Positions 1-8,200 of a stretch of 64,000 nucleotides of DNA are shown here, piece after piece. Origin of the DNA: Rhizosphaericola mali (lineage in GTDB: Bacteria; Bacteroidota; Bacteroidia; Chitinophagales; Chitinophagaceae); NCBI RefSeq assembly GCF_004337365.2, contig NZ_CP044016.1, forward strand, positions 2,232,001 through 2,296,000. The letters are read 5' to 3'. Both the position numbers and the translations under genes were made by a program. Position 1 is the first letter of the stretch. The number at the start of each line of letters is the position of its first letter. A model generated the notes under the pieces. That model saw nothing but the letters and a program-made list of their open reading frames with translations, was not told where the DNA came from and did no database searches.

Positions 1-196
1 GGTCACTAAAGAAGGGATTGATCAGGGGATTCAATCTATGAACTTGATGAGTCTTGACCCCAGCGTTGGAGCACAAGCGGCTAGCGCGGCTGTTCAAACC
101 GCTAAAGGTCTTTTGGGTAAAAAAGCAAAACTCGTCAAAGCTACAGTACGAGCTGGTTACCCAGTACTGTTATTAGACAAACAACAGTTCCACTAA
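1..196 (+). CDS. traM: Conjugative transposon TraM-like protein, C-terminal end (partial)
   Basis: This is the 3' end of a gene that begins before the window; the open frame starts at base 2 and ends with TAA at 194-196, giving about 64 residues. The tail has a stretch ending in VRAGYPVLLLDKQ, which resembles the C-terminus of TraM proteins of Bacteroidota conjugative elements, part of the envelope-spanning mating channel. The call rests on that tail and on the directly following traN, because traM-traN is the usual order in these elements. The fragment is too short to be sure by itself. Confidence 0.65.
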   Translation, partial: VTKEGIDQGIQSMNLMSLDPSVGAQAASAAVQTAKGLLGKKAKLVKATVRAGYPVLLLDKQQFH

Positions 197-244
197 TTCA
201 CAATTCATAACCCTTAATTCATAACTCTCTAAAACATTTTAAGT

Positions 245-1096
245 ATGAAACAAATTCTTACTATAGTCTTCATGGTTTTGTTAGTAAATAACTTATTTGC
301 TCAGCAAGCTAATTTAGATAAAATCACTTCAGAAGCGTACGGTAGACAATATCCTTTGTTTGTAGGTGTTAATGAAACAACCATATTAATTTTTCCATGT
401 AAAATTGCAGCAGGTGGTGTAGATATAGGCAGTACTGAATTGATCGCAAGTACCATTACTAGCGTGGACAATATCCTAAGAATAAAAGCCGCAACGGAAA
501 ATATGGCACCTACTAATTTAACGGTAGTGACCACCGATGGGAAAATATATTCTTTTTATACCCGTTTTTCTCCTTATCCAGATAATCGTCCGATTGATTT
601 GGGTAAACAAATCAATACAGAAAATGCACAGATCAAACTAAAAGGCCGAAAAATCCATGACGGTCAAATACAACAGTATGCTGATAGTATCATAAATTTA
701 AAAACCTTTCTGAAACAAAACAAGATTCAATCCTTTGGCGTACAGTTTTCCTTAAAGGGTATTTATACCAAAGAAGATGTGTTATTTTTTCGCTTGGATT
801 TAAAAAATAAAAGTCCACTCAATTTTACTGCCGACTTTATGCGTTTTTATATCAGAGACCAAAAGCGTCTAAAAAGAACCGCTGATCAAGAACAAGAACT
901 ACAACCATTGCGGATCTTTCCAGAAAATACAATTTCTGTTAACGCTAGAAATGTACAAACCATAATCGTGGCATTCAAACGATTTACTATCGCAGACCAT
1001 AAAAATATGGTTATACAAATTTTTGAAAAAAATGGAGATCGGCATTTGCAACTAAAAATAAAGGGCAAAGTATTGATGCAGACATCCAAACTATAA
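245..1096 (+). CDS. traN: Conjugative transposon protein TraN (DUF4138)
   Basis: The 283-residue product has an N-terminal signal peptide (residues 1 to about 19, ending LFA before QQ) and a body with the sequence NLTVVTTDGKIYSF, typical of TraN/DUF4138 proteins of Bacteroidota conjugative transposons. TraN is an envelope component of the type IV-like mating apparatus. The length fits the family. It starts 48 bases after the traM stop, in the same direction, so the two are probably cotranscribed. The spacer is AT-rich with repeated 'attcataa'-like words that recur between other genes of this element. Confidence 0.9.
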   Translation: MKQILTIVFMVLLVNNLFAQQANLDKITSEAYGRQYPLFVGVNETTILIFPCKIAAGGVDIGSTELIASTITSVDNILRIKAATENMAPTNLTVVTTDGKIYSFYTRFSPYPDNRPIDLGKQINTENAQIKLKGRKIHDGQIQQYADSIINLKTFLKQNKIQSFGVQFSLKGIYTKEDVLFFRLDLKNKSPLNFTADFMRFYIRDQKRLKRTADQEQELQPLRIFPENTISVNARNVQTIIVAFKRFTIADHKNMVIQIFEKNGDRHLQLKIKGKVLMQTSKL

Positions 1097-1191
1097 CATA
1101 CTAGTGAATAATTAATAGTTTGAGTTTTTCCTATTCCATCCTCATCTATTATTCACATCGAACCATTTACCTTTTTTTTTTAATATCAACA

Positions 1192-1674
1192 ATGAGCAAA
1201 CTCGCAAAAGAAATGGAAAATTGGCGTCAAGCTGAAATCCGTCATGCTAATGTATTTGGGAAGGCCGCCATAAGAACCAAGGGATATCAGAAAATAAGAC
1301 TGGCAGAAATGCAACGTATTTATCGCGGCTATCGAGGTGTAAAACTATCTCTTGATGATCGGGTAAGGCTACGACTACTGCGTTCTGGAAATCGTCATTT
1401 AGAAAAACAACTATATCCCAATAGGTGGGTTAGGTACGTAAGACGAATGGTACGCTTTAGCGAAAGGACCATTAAGAATGGATTTAACCAGATAAAAAGG
1501 AGGATCGACAATAGCAGTTATTTGCCCAAAGAAAATATGACCGTAAAAAAGCCTATGGGCATAATAAAGCCAGCGTTACAAAATAAAGTGGATCCCCCTA
1601 GATTAGCCCGTCTACCTAGGAAAGAAATTAAACAAGTGGAAACTATGGAGCAGAGACGTGGCAGAAGCCTTTAG
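1192..1674 (+). CDS. Basic hypothetical protein of the conjugative element
   Basis: A 160-residue product, very rich in Arg and Lys throughout, begins at the ATG at 1192; a longer reading from TTG at 1120 adds an unconvincing hydrophobic extension, so the ATG is preferred. I do not recognise a domain. There is no signal peptide in the ATG-started form, and the strong positive charge suggests contact with nucleic acid or with an acidic partner, which is inference only. It lies between traN and a DUF3945-like gene in the same direction, so it is probably an element-specific transfer or accessory gene. Confidence 0.6.
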   Translation: MSKLAKEMENWRQAEIRHANVFGKAAIRTKGYQKIRLAEMQRIYRGYRGVKLSLDDRVRLRLLRSGNRHLEKQLYPNRWVRYVRRMVRFSERTIKNGFNQIKRRIDNSSYLPKENMTVKKPMGIIKPALQNKVDPPRLARLPRKEIKQVETMEQRRGRSL

Positions 1675-1733
1675 TAACAATCCATATTTAAATCATTTAT
1701 AACCCATCACTCATCATTTATAATTCAAAAATT

Positions 1734-2570
1734 ATGACCAAGCAAATAACAAAAGCAGAAAATATCGCTTACCTTGAAAAAGGGCTCTACTACAACGGTT
1801 TTGGCATCGAAGCCAACAAAGTATTGAAAGAACAAATTGCTAAACAAGTCAATGAGTTTTCCATTCCAGTACAAATGCTGGTAGCCGGAAAACAAACAGA
1901 TTTTAGATTGGATTTTAAACAATCTGAAAAACAACCAGATATTTATTTTTTCAATGGTTATCAAGCCACTTTAAAAGAAAATCCGGAACGCGCCCAATAC
2001 TTCGCTATTACCAAAAACAATGGTATTACTACGCGAGAAGCCGTCAATCTGTTAGAAGGTAGAGCGGTAGCTAAATCAATCAGATTAGAAGATGGTAGTC
2101 GTCAGGAAATTTGGACACAGATAAATTTCCAAAATAAGAAGGATAATGGCAACTATGAACGTAAAACCTATTTTCCATCCTACGGTTTTGACATGGACAA
2201 AGCACTTAATAGTCTTCCTTTAAAAATAGAAGAAGGTAAACAACAACTACCTAAATGGATTGCCAGCTCAATTAAGAAAGGTAATGCGGTAGCCGTCAAT
2301 ATGGAAATAGATGGCAAAGTACAAAAAAATACAATTGTTGCCAATCCACAGTTCAAGACCATTGATGTATTTGATAAAAATAATAGTCGCATTTTGCAAG
2401 CAAATGGTAATTCAATAACGAACAAAGAACAGGTAGCAAAAAGTCCATCAGAACAGATTGCTAAGGATAGTAAAGCAACTGTAAAGGAAACATCAACGAT
2501 TCAACGTAATCCTAGGAAATCTAAAATAGAAAAAGACGAGAGTCCTACATCCAGAGCTATGCGTCGTTAG
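1734..2570 (+). CDS. DUF3945-like protein of conjugative elements
   Basis: The 278-residue product contains QPDIYFFNGYQATLK near residue 65 and NPQFKTIDVFDKNNSRI near residue 205, both characteristic of the DUF3945/DUF4099-type proteins carried by Bacteroidota conjugative transposons. The molecular role of the family is not established. The C-terminal 50 residues are polar, Lys/Ser rich and probably disordered. The gene follows the basic protein by 59 bases and is closed by a hairpin terminator, which makes it the probable last gene of this transcript. Confidence 0.75.
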   Translation: MTKQITKAENIAYLEKGLYYNGFGIEANKVLKEQIAKQVNEFSIPVQMLVAGKQTDFRLDFKQSEKQPDIYFFNGYQATLKENPERAQYFAITKNNGITTREAVNLLEGRAVAKSIRLEDGSRQEIWTQINFQNKKDNGNYERKTYFPSYGFDMDKALNSLPLKIEEGKQQLPKWIASSIKKGNAVAVNMEIDGKVQKNTIVANPQFKTIDVFDKNNSRILQANGNSITNKEQVAKSPSEQIAKDSKATVKETSTIQRNPRKSKIEKDESPTSRAMRR

Positions 2571-2580
2571 AATCTTTTGG

Positions 2581-2645
2581 GGACTATGGAATTTTTAACT
2601 ATTCACTATTAATTATTAATTATTAATTATTCTATAGTCCTTTTT
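2581..2645 (+). terminator. Long-loop hairpin terminator after the DUF3945-like gene
   Basis: GGACTATGGAAT at 2581-2592 pairs with ATTCTATAGTCC at 2629-2640 with one G-T pair, and is followed by TTTTT. The 36-base loop is made of repeated ATTAATT words. The position directly after the stop at 2570 fits a transcription terminator. Confidence 0.65.
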
Positions 2646-2669
2646 ACCAAACATCTTAAATGAATAACA

Positions 2670-3314
2670 ATGCAACAAGATAAATATATCAAAAATTTAC
2701 TGGAGCAATTAAACAGTGGTAAGACCCTTAATAGCTATTTTGTTACAAGAAAATTATCTGAGTCTATTTTACTTGCAAGAATATGGTCTATAGAAGAAAA
2801 TGAGCCTCCAACAGATATTTACCTCCTAAAAGACAAAGAAAGTTATATCGGTGCGATTCAAGAACAAGAAACAGAACTATATGCTTATACCACTCCATTA
2901 AGTAGACGAAAAGGCTGTATGAAAACAGCACTGAAAGAAACCGTCTTGCCTCATTTGTTGCAAAGAACACCCATCTTACGGGGCACCATCAGCCGCTCGC
3001 TACTTAGTGAGAAAATGTATATCGCAGGTAAGCATCTTGCAATCACTGTTGGGTTTGAAATGCTCAAAGAAGAAAATGGTCAATGCAGATTACTATTGGA
3101 CGGAACTAAACTACAAAAGCGCATTTTCATACAAGGAGAAAATGTAACTCTTTCTCATGAGGAAAAAACTACTATGAAAAGGTTGATCCACAAATCTACG
3201 CTTTACACCTCCATTGCCCAATGCATGATGGAATACAGGGAAGGTAGGAATTCTTTATCGGAAGATTTGTTGGACGTTTACAGTCAAATGAAAGTTCTTT
3301 ACGAAAAGGTTTAA
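2670..3314 (+). CDS. Hypothetical protein, faintly acetyltransferase-like
   Basis: The 214-residue product has no signal peptide or membrane segment. Residues 60-150 have the rhythm of a GNAT fold (a Tyr/Thr strand, RRKGCMKTALKE, then LPHLL and a later GFEML), but the acetyl-CoA binding Q/RxxGxG/A motif is not clear, so I call it hypothetical. It is in the same direction as the tra genes but sits behind a terminator, so it probably has its own promoter. It is likely an accessory gene of the element. Confidence 0.55.
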   Translation: MQQDKYIKNLLEQLNSGKTLNSYFVTRKLSESILLARIWSIEENEPPTDIYLLKDKESYIGAIQEQETELYAYTTPLSRRKGCMKTALKETVLPHLLQRTPILRGTISRSLLSEKMYIAGKHLAITVGFEMLKEENGQCRLLLDGTKLQKRIFIQGENVTLSHEEKTTMKRLIHKSTLYTSIAQCMMEYREGRNSLSEDLLDVYSQMKVLYEKV

Positions 3315-3364
3315 GTTGCACTTCTACACAATAATTTGTAGTAATTGCGAACAAAATTGTATAT

Positions 3365-3428
3365 AAATTGCAAATCGCAATTTTTGTTTGTGATTTTTGA
3401 TAGTTGTTTTTTATAAACCTAGGTTTAT
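3365..3428. promoter_or_regulatory. Two dyad symmetries before the NTF2-like and Crp genes
   Basis: ATAAACCTAGGTTTAT at 3413-3428 is a perfect 16-base palindrome. A second dyad, AAATTGC and GCAATTT around a 5-base centre, spans 3365-3383. Both are upstream of 3479 in a non-coding spacer. A palindrome of this size is a good candidate operator, possibly for the Crp/Fnr-type regulator encoded at 3873. Confidence 0.5.
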
Positions 3429-3478
3429 TTTTTTGTTCTTTAGTTGATTGAATTTTGCCTTCAACAAAAAATAATGAT

Positions 3479-3829
3479 ATGAATACGAATGTTCAAAAAA
3501 TGATTCACGATTATGTAAACGCTTGGAACGAAAACAATCTAGAAGATTTTACACGTGTATTTAGTAAAGTATGGAACGAAGAGGCAACTTATATTGATCC
3601 AACAATTGAAAATATAAAGGGTGTGGATGCAATAGCGCAACTTGCGATGAGTTCTTTGGAAAAATTTCCAGGTCGAAGATTTGAAGTATTGACAGAACCA
3701 GATACACATCACAACGTAGGTCGTTACAATTGGAAAGCTATTTTTGCGGATGGCAATACAGTTGAAGGTTTCGATTGTTTCGAATTTGACAACCAATACA
3801 AGATTACAAAAATGGTAAGTTTTTTTTAG
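3479..3829 (+). CDS. NTF2-like (SnoaL-like) small cytoplasmic protein
   Basis: The 116-residue product starts at the ATG at 3479; an eight-codon-longer TTG start at 3455 is less likely. The pattern of a long N-terminal helix (YVNAWNENNLEDF), then EEATYIDPTIENIKG, then a sheet ending DGNTVEGFDCFEFD, is that of NTF2/SnoaL-like proteins, small alpha+beta barrel proteins that bind or convert small hydrophobic molecules. The substrate cannot be told. A Crp/Fnr-type regulator starts 43 bases downstream in the same direction, so the two probably form one unit controlled from the palindromic region upstream. Confidence 0.75.
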   Translation: MNTNVQKMIHDYVNAWNENNLEDFTRVFSKVWNEEATYIDPTIENIKGVDAIAQLAMSSLEKFPGRRFEVLTEPDTHHNVGRYNWKAIFADGNTVEGFDCFEFDNQYKITKMVSFF

Positions 3830-3872
3830 TCGTTGATACAATTAAGTCGGTAGGTTGTTATTTTTACAGGTA

Positions 3873-4463
3873 ATGGAAAGGTACGACCACTTTTTTAATA
3901 ATATTGCGATGCATATTGCACTAACCGATCAGGAAAAGGAAGTTGCAATATCGCTTTTACAGTCTTGTACTATTAAAAAAAAACAAGCAATTTTAACCGC
4001 AGGTAATATTTGTCGCAATTTTTATTTTGTAGACAGCGGTTGCCTGCGGCTTTTTAGTTGCGACAATGAAGGTCTAGAGCACAACGTGATGTTTTGCACC
4101 GAAAATTGGTGGGTTGCAGACATTGCAAGCTTTTCCACACAGTCTGCTGCTTTTTATGGGATTGAGGGCTTAGAAGACAGCGAATTGTTATATTATTCCT
4201 TTCAAAATTTGGAAAAATTATATTTATTGGTTCCGAAGTTCGAGCGTTTTTTCAGGATTTTAATTCAGAATGGATTTAATTTTTACCAAAGTCAAATTAC
4301 GGTAAATGTTTCTCTGACAGCACAAGAAAGATATGCCCTATTTCAAGAACGTTATCCGAAGCTGGAACAAAGAATTTCACAAAAACATATAGCATCCTAT
4401 TTAGGTATTACCCCCATCTTTCTGAGTCGGATTCGTAAACGAAAATTTCAATCCCAAAAATAA
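3873..4463 (+). CDS. Crp/Fnr-family transcriptional regulator
   Basis: The 196-residue product starts at the ATG at 3873 (an upstream TTG at 3855 would add six residues). Residues about 25-120 form a cyclic-nucleotide-binding-like beta roll (FYFVDSGCLRLF), and the C-terminal helix-turn-helix reads QKHIASYLGITPIFLSRIRK. Short proteins of this kind are common Bacteroidota Crp-like regulators without proven cAMP binding. It follows the NTF2-like gene by 43 bases and probably controls it. It is related in design to the two Crp-like genes at 36370 and 38213. Confidence 0.85.
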   Translation: MERYDHFFNNIAMHIALTDQEKEVAISLLQSCTIKKKQAILTAGNICRNFYFVDSGCLRLFSCDNEGLEHNVMFCTENWWVADIASFSTQSAAFYGIEGLEDSELLYYSFQNLEKLYLLVPKFERFFRILIQNGFNFYQSQITVNVSLTAQERYALFQERYPKLEQRISQKHIASYLGITPIFLSRIRKRKFQSQK

Positions 4464-4645
4464 TTGATTTTCTGCTCCAATTATAATCTATTAAATGAAT
4501 GCGTTGGTGTCCGAGTCCATTATCTTTAGCCTCAAACGAAATTATTTCTTAGTAAAAGCTTAAACGATCAATAACTAGAGACGCTAATACTCATTATCTA
4601 CCAACGAAATTGGAAAAAATAACACTAGGAATAATATAGTGAATT

Positions 4646-5566
4646 TTAATTTAATCCTTGCCTATATTCTATTGGCGTCATATTGGTTTTTGCTTTGAAT
4701 AGTTTGCTGAAAGATTGCGGATGTTCAAAGCCCAATTCGTAAGCAATTTCACTCACTGATAAATTAGTGGAGGAAAGTTTTTCTTTGGCCTTTTCGATAA
4801 GTTTTTCGTGAATAATTTGCTGTGCATTTTGCCCAGTTAAGGAACGTAATAAATCTCCTAAATAATTGGGCGATAAATGTACTTGATCCGCCAAGTAAGC
4901 TACCGTTGGCAATCCTTCAATGACAATATCCTCAGAATTAAAATATTTTTCCAATAGCGCTTCTATTTGGAGTAATATATCGTGATTTACCACTTTTCGA
5001 GTTATGAATTGACGCTTGTAATAACGATTCGCATAAGTCAAAATCAGTTCTATCTGTGCAATAATTACTTCTTGCGTATAGTCATCCAGACGATTATTAA
5101 GTTCGTCTTCTATGTTTTTGAAAACATTAATAACTGTTTCTTTCTCCTTGTCAGAAAGATGCAGCATTTCGTTGACGCTATAGTCAAAAAAATGATGGTC
5201 TTTAATTGTTTGCGCCAGCGGAAATGATTTAAAAAAATCCGGATGAATCAACAATACATAGCCCGAATGATCTGGGCTGTCGGGTTGCGCACCCAAAATC
5301 TGACCGGGTTTTCCAAAGAACATTCCGCCTTCATTAAAATCATAATTATTCTGTCCATATCGAAGCCAACCTTCGTTCTTGGTTGTCCATAATACGATTT
5401 TGTAAAAACTCAATACGTGCAAAAATGGCAATGGCGGAATTGCTACCGTATTTTGCGAATTATCAATCAAACTAATCAATGGATGCAAGGGTTTAGGAAG
5501 TCCAAAGGAATCGTGAACTTCCGCAATAGTATTGTATTTTACAAATTGATTTTCTGACTTTTTCAT
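4646..5566 (-). CDS. AraC-family transcriptional regulator (pair 1)
   Basis: The 306-residue protein has an N-terminal sensing half and a C-terminal AraC DNA-binding domain (about residues 200-303) with both helix-turn-helices: LADQVHLSPNYLGDLLRSLTG and SVSEIAYELGFEHPQSFSKL. It is clearly paralogous to the regulator at 6470 (shared HPLI..D, GQxxYDFxEGG and QFITRK segments). It lies 53 bases downstream of an SDR gene on the same strand, separated by a hairpin that looks like a terminator for that SDR gene, so the regulator may also have its own start. Confidence 0.9.
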   Translation of the reverse strand: MKKSENQFVKYNTIAEVHDSFGLPKPLHPLISLIDNSQNTVAIPPLPFLHVLSFYKIVLWTTKNEGWLRYGQNNYDFNEGGMFFGKPGQILGAQPDSPDHSGYVLLIHPDFFKSFPLAQTIKDHHFFDYSVNEMLHLSDKEKETVINVFKNIEDELNNRLDDYTQEVIIAQIELILTYANRYYKRQFITRKVVNHDILLQIEALLEKYFNSEDIVIEGLPTVAYLADQVHLSPNYLGDLLRSLTGQNAQQIIHEKLIEKAKEKLSSTNLSVSEIAYELGFEHPQSFSKLFKAKTNMTPIEYRQGLN

Positions 5567-5583
5567 AGTTCTAAATTACAAAA

Positions 5584-5616
5584 AGTCTAGTCAAATTAGA
5601 TTGACTAGACTAACAT
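5584..5616 (-). terminator. Hairpin between SDR gene and AraC regulator
   Basis: AGTCTAGTCAA at 5584-5594 and TTGACTAGACT at 5601-5611 are perfect 11-base arms with a 6-base loop. Read on the minus strand the hairpin is followed by TTTTTG, so it is a good intrinsic terminator for the SDR gene ending at 5620. The arm contains the word TAGTCAAATTA that is repeated upstream of that SDR gene at 6430-6440, so it could also act as a binding site. Confidence 0.6.
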
Positions 5617-5619
5617 TAT

Positions 5620-6381
5620 TTACCAAGGAATTTCACCTCCATTTGGATTGGTCTCTTCACAAAAGAATTTACCCGTCGGTCCATCTTGATCGATGATGGC
5701 ATATTTTACAATGCGTTTACCCGCATCTTCTACCGTTCCTACGCCACGATTATAGTTAAAATCGGTTTTGGTAAATCCTGGACTTACGGCATTGATTTTA
5801 AAATTGGATTCTCGCAATTCGTATGCTAGATTTACTGTGTACATATTCAAAGCAGCTTTAGAAGACAAATAAGCAGCTCCCTTGTAATGATAATAAATGT
5901 AGTTTGGATCACTGTGTAAAGTGATAGAACCTTGACTAGAGCTTACCATAACAATTCTCGGTTCGGTTGTCTTTTGTAAAAGATCTAGAAATGCCTGGGT
6001 AGTTCGAATGACGCCATACACGTTTATGTCGTACACTTCTTTGAATATAGCAACGCTAGTATCCGCGGCAGTTTGAGGAATCATTTTACCAGTCGAATCA
6101 AATTGAACGCCAGAAATTCCTGCATTATTAATCAATACATCCACCACTCCCGTTTTTTCTCCAACTTCTTTCCTAGCATTTAAGACAGATTGCTCATCGG
6201 TAACGTCAATTTGGATACATTCTACGTTGTTTAAACCTTCTAACTTTAAATCTGCTACAGCTTTTTCGCCGGCTTCAACATTCCTGCTTCCTAAATAAAC
6301 ATAGTAGCCCTTTTGGAGCAATTGTTTGGCTGTTTCAAAACCAATTCCCTTATTTGCCCCTGTAATGAATACATTTTTCAT
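5620..6381 (-). CDS. SDR-family NAD(P)-dependent oxidoreductase (pair 1)
   Basis: The 253-residue classical short-chain dehydrogenase/reductase starts at the ATG at 6381; a longer TTG start is unlikely. It shows the cofactor motif TGANKGIG (residues 6-13), LINNAG in the middle, the catalytic Ser in MVSSSQGS and the YxxxK motif as YLSSK. The C-terminus GPTGKFF..ETNP..GEIPW is shared almost exactly with the SDR proteins at 35557 and 37413, so these three are close paralogs. The substrate is unknown; a small carbonyl compound is the usual guess. A perfect dyad lies about 40 bases upstream. Confidence 0.92.
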   Translation of the reverse strand: MKNVFITGANKGIGFETAKQLLQKGYYVYLGSRNVEAGEKAVADLKLEGLNNVECIQIDVTDEQSVLNARKEVGEKTGVVDVLINNAGISGVQFDSTGKMIPQTAADTSVAIFKEVYDINVYGVIRTTQAFLDLLQKTTEPRIVMVSSSQGSITLHSDPNYIYYHYKGAAYLSSKAALNMYTVNLAYELRESNFKINAVSPGFTKTDFNYNRGVGTVEDAGKRIVKYAIIDQDGPTGKFFCEETNPNGGEIPW

Positions 6382-6420
6382 ATCTAAAATTTTATATGGC
6401 AAAATTCGAAAAAAAGTAAA

Positions 6421-6440
6421 GACTACAAGTAGTCAAATTA
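6421..6440. promoter_or_regulatory. Perfect dyad GACTAC-AA-GTAGTC upstream of SDR gene
   Basis: GACTACAAGTAGTC at 6421-6434 is a perfect inverted repeat with a 2-base centre, 40 bases before the SDR start at 6381. It overlaps TAGTCAAATTA (6430-6440), a word found again in the hairpin at 5588-5598. Related GTAGTCAA words lie at 8201 and, inverted, at 8498. It is a candidate operator for the AraC-type regulators of this cluster. Confidence 0.5.
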
Positions 6441-6469
6441 CAGTTATCAAGCACTGAATTACGGATTAT

Positions 6470-7381
6470 TTAATTAAACGAATTCCGAAACTCCAAAGGA
6501 CTCCGATTAGTTTTAGATTTAAATAATTTGCTAAACGATTGTGGATGTTCAAATCCCAAATCATAGGCTATCTCACTTACGGATAATTCTGTGGTGGAAA
6601 GTTTCTCTTTTGCTTTTTCGATGATGGAGTTTTGAATGTATTGTTGTGTATTCATTCCAGTTAGAGAATGAAGCATATCACTCAAATAACGCTGCGACAC
6701 CTGCATTTGTTGGCAGATAAATGCAACAGATGGAGGTCCATTTTTTAAACCATTTTTACCTTCGAAAAAGTCATTGAGTAATTGATCCAGTATTCTTATT
6801 TTATCATTATTGATTGCTTTCCTAGTGATAAACTGACGATCATAGAAGCGATTGCTGTAGTTCAATAATAATTCCAATTGAGAAACCAATACATCTTGAG
6901 TGAAATGATCAATATTACGTTGTAATTCTAAAGCTATAGTTGTAAATAAATTTCCAACAATTTCCTTTTCGCCAGCAGATAGAAACAGTGCTTCAGAAAC
7001 ATTATAAGAGAAAAAACCATATCTATGTATATTGGATCCTAAAGGATAACTGCGAATAAAGTCTGGATGAAAATACAGAACAACCCCTTCATATTGATCC
7101 AAATTTTCTGGTGAAAAAACAATCTGGTTGGGTTTTATAAATGCCAATCCGCCTTCTTCAAAATCATAATGACCTTGTCCGTACTTTGTTCGTCCTTTAT
7201 AGTTTGGCTTGAAGGAGATTTTGAAAAAATCCAAACTTATTTTTTCATTTTTAGTCAATGCTTCTGAAGGAATTTTTGCATAATCAACAAGTGTAATCAA
7301 TGGATGAGATGGCGCTGGTAATTCTAATGCACGCACTAATTGTGAAATACTATTCAAACGTAAAAGTTTAGATTCTTTCAT
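6470..7381 (-). CDS. AraC-family transcriptional regulator (pair 2)
   Basis: The 303-residue protein has the same layout as the regulator at 4646: an N-terminal sensing half with GQGHYDFEEGG near residue 68 and a C-terminal AraC domain with ICQQMQVSQRYLSDMLHSLTG and SVSEIAYDLGFEHPQSFSKL. It starts only 11 bases after the stop of the SDR gene at 7393, so the two are one operon. The local order SDR-AraC-SDR-AraC suggests an old duplication of the pair, or assembly of two such pairs, because the two SDR partners are not each other's closest relatives in the window. Confidence 0.9.
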   Translation of the reverse strand: MKESKLLRLNSISQLVRALELPAPSHPLITLVDYAKIPSEALTKNEKISLDFFKISFKPNYKGRTKYGQGHYDFEEGGLAFIKPNQIVFSPENLDQYEGVVLYFHPDFIRSYPLGSNIHRYGFFSYNVSEALFLSAGEKEIVGNLFTTIALELQRNIDHFTQDVLVSQLELLLNYSNRFYDRQFITRKAINNDKIRILDQLLNDFFEGKNGLKNGPPSVAFICQQMQVSQRYLSDMLHSLTGMNTQQYIQNSIIEKAKEKLSTTELSVSEIAYDLGFEHPQSFSKLFKSKTNRSPLEFRNSFN

Positions 7382-7392
7382 TTTTAATCACT

Positions 7393-8133
7393 TTAATTCT
7401 GCGCTGCTGGGCGAATTACAATATCTCCAATTTCAACTTCTTTAGGTTGACTGATCGCATAGATTACTGCGTCAGCAATAGCCTTTGGGCTGATTGCTAT
7501 CTCTTCCACTTTTGCAGCATACAATTTTTTCATTTCAAGTGTTTTTGCACTCTTAACGCCAAACTCTGTATGGACAAATCCCGGTGATATACCGGTAATC
7601 TTAATACTGCCATCAGATTCTTGTCTAAAGGCTTCTGTAATCGTTCTGATGGCATTTTTAGTGCCTGCATAAACGGCTTGAGTCGGGACAATTTTGATGC
7701 CAGCCGTAGAAATAATATTGATGATATGCCCATAATTCTGTCGTTTAAAAACGGGAATCGCCGCCGCCATTCCATATAATGTTCCCTTTATATTGATATC
7801 AATCATTTGGTCCCAAAATTCCACATCTAACTCTTCCATTTTTCCAATCTGAGCAACTCCTGCATTGTTGATAACAACATCTAATTTGCCGTAATGTTCA
7901 ACCGCTTCATTCACTAAATTTTTCACTTCATTTTTCTTCGTTACATCAGTGGGAAAATAAATTGCGTCGCCGCCATTACTAGTAATTTTGTCTACAATTT
8001 GAGCCAATTTATCTGCGCTTCTAGCGCCCAATACTACTTTTACTTTTTGATTGGCGAGTTCTAAAGCAATCGTTTCACCAATGCCAGCACTTGCGCCTGT
8101 AATGACAACAACTAAACCTTTTAAATTTTGCAT
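7393..8133 (-). CDS. SDR-family NAD(P)-dependent oxidoreductase (pair 2)
   Basis: The 246-residue classical SDR has TGASAGIG at residues 13-20 (cofactor loop), VINNAGVA, a Ser-containing strand IISTAG and the catalytic YAGTK. It belongs to a different SDR branch from the three KGIG paralogs in this window (its C-terminus is VEIGDIVIRPAAQN, not GEIPW) and resembles YdfG/serine-dehydrogenase-like SDR proteins of unknown substrate. It is the first gene of an operon with the AraC regulator 11 bases downstream. A GTAGTCAATGTTT word lies 67 bases before the start. Confidence 0.9.
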   Translation of the reverse strand: MQNLKGLVVVITGASAGIGETIALELANQKVKVVLGARSADKLAQIVDKITSNGGDAIYFPTDVTKKNEVKNLVNEAVEHYGKLDVVINNAGVAQIGKMEELDVEFWDQMIDINIKGTLYGMAAAIPVFKRQNYGHIINIISTAGIKIVPTQAVYAGTKNAIRTITEAFRQESDGSIKITGISPGFVHTEFGVKSAKTLEMKKLYAAKVEEIAISPKAIADAVIYAISQPKEVEIGDIVIRPAAQN

Positions 8134-8200
8134 CTTATTCTATTTTAATGCAAAGTTCAAAATGTTCATCAAACTAAAAGTAGCCAGATTGGTAAATGTT

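Noticed and set aside
2605-2632. Tandem ATTAATT repeats as a phase-variation device
   Set aside because: They lie in the loop of a terminator, not in a coding region or between promoter boxes.
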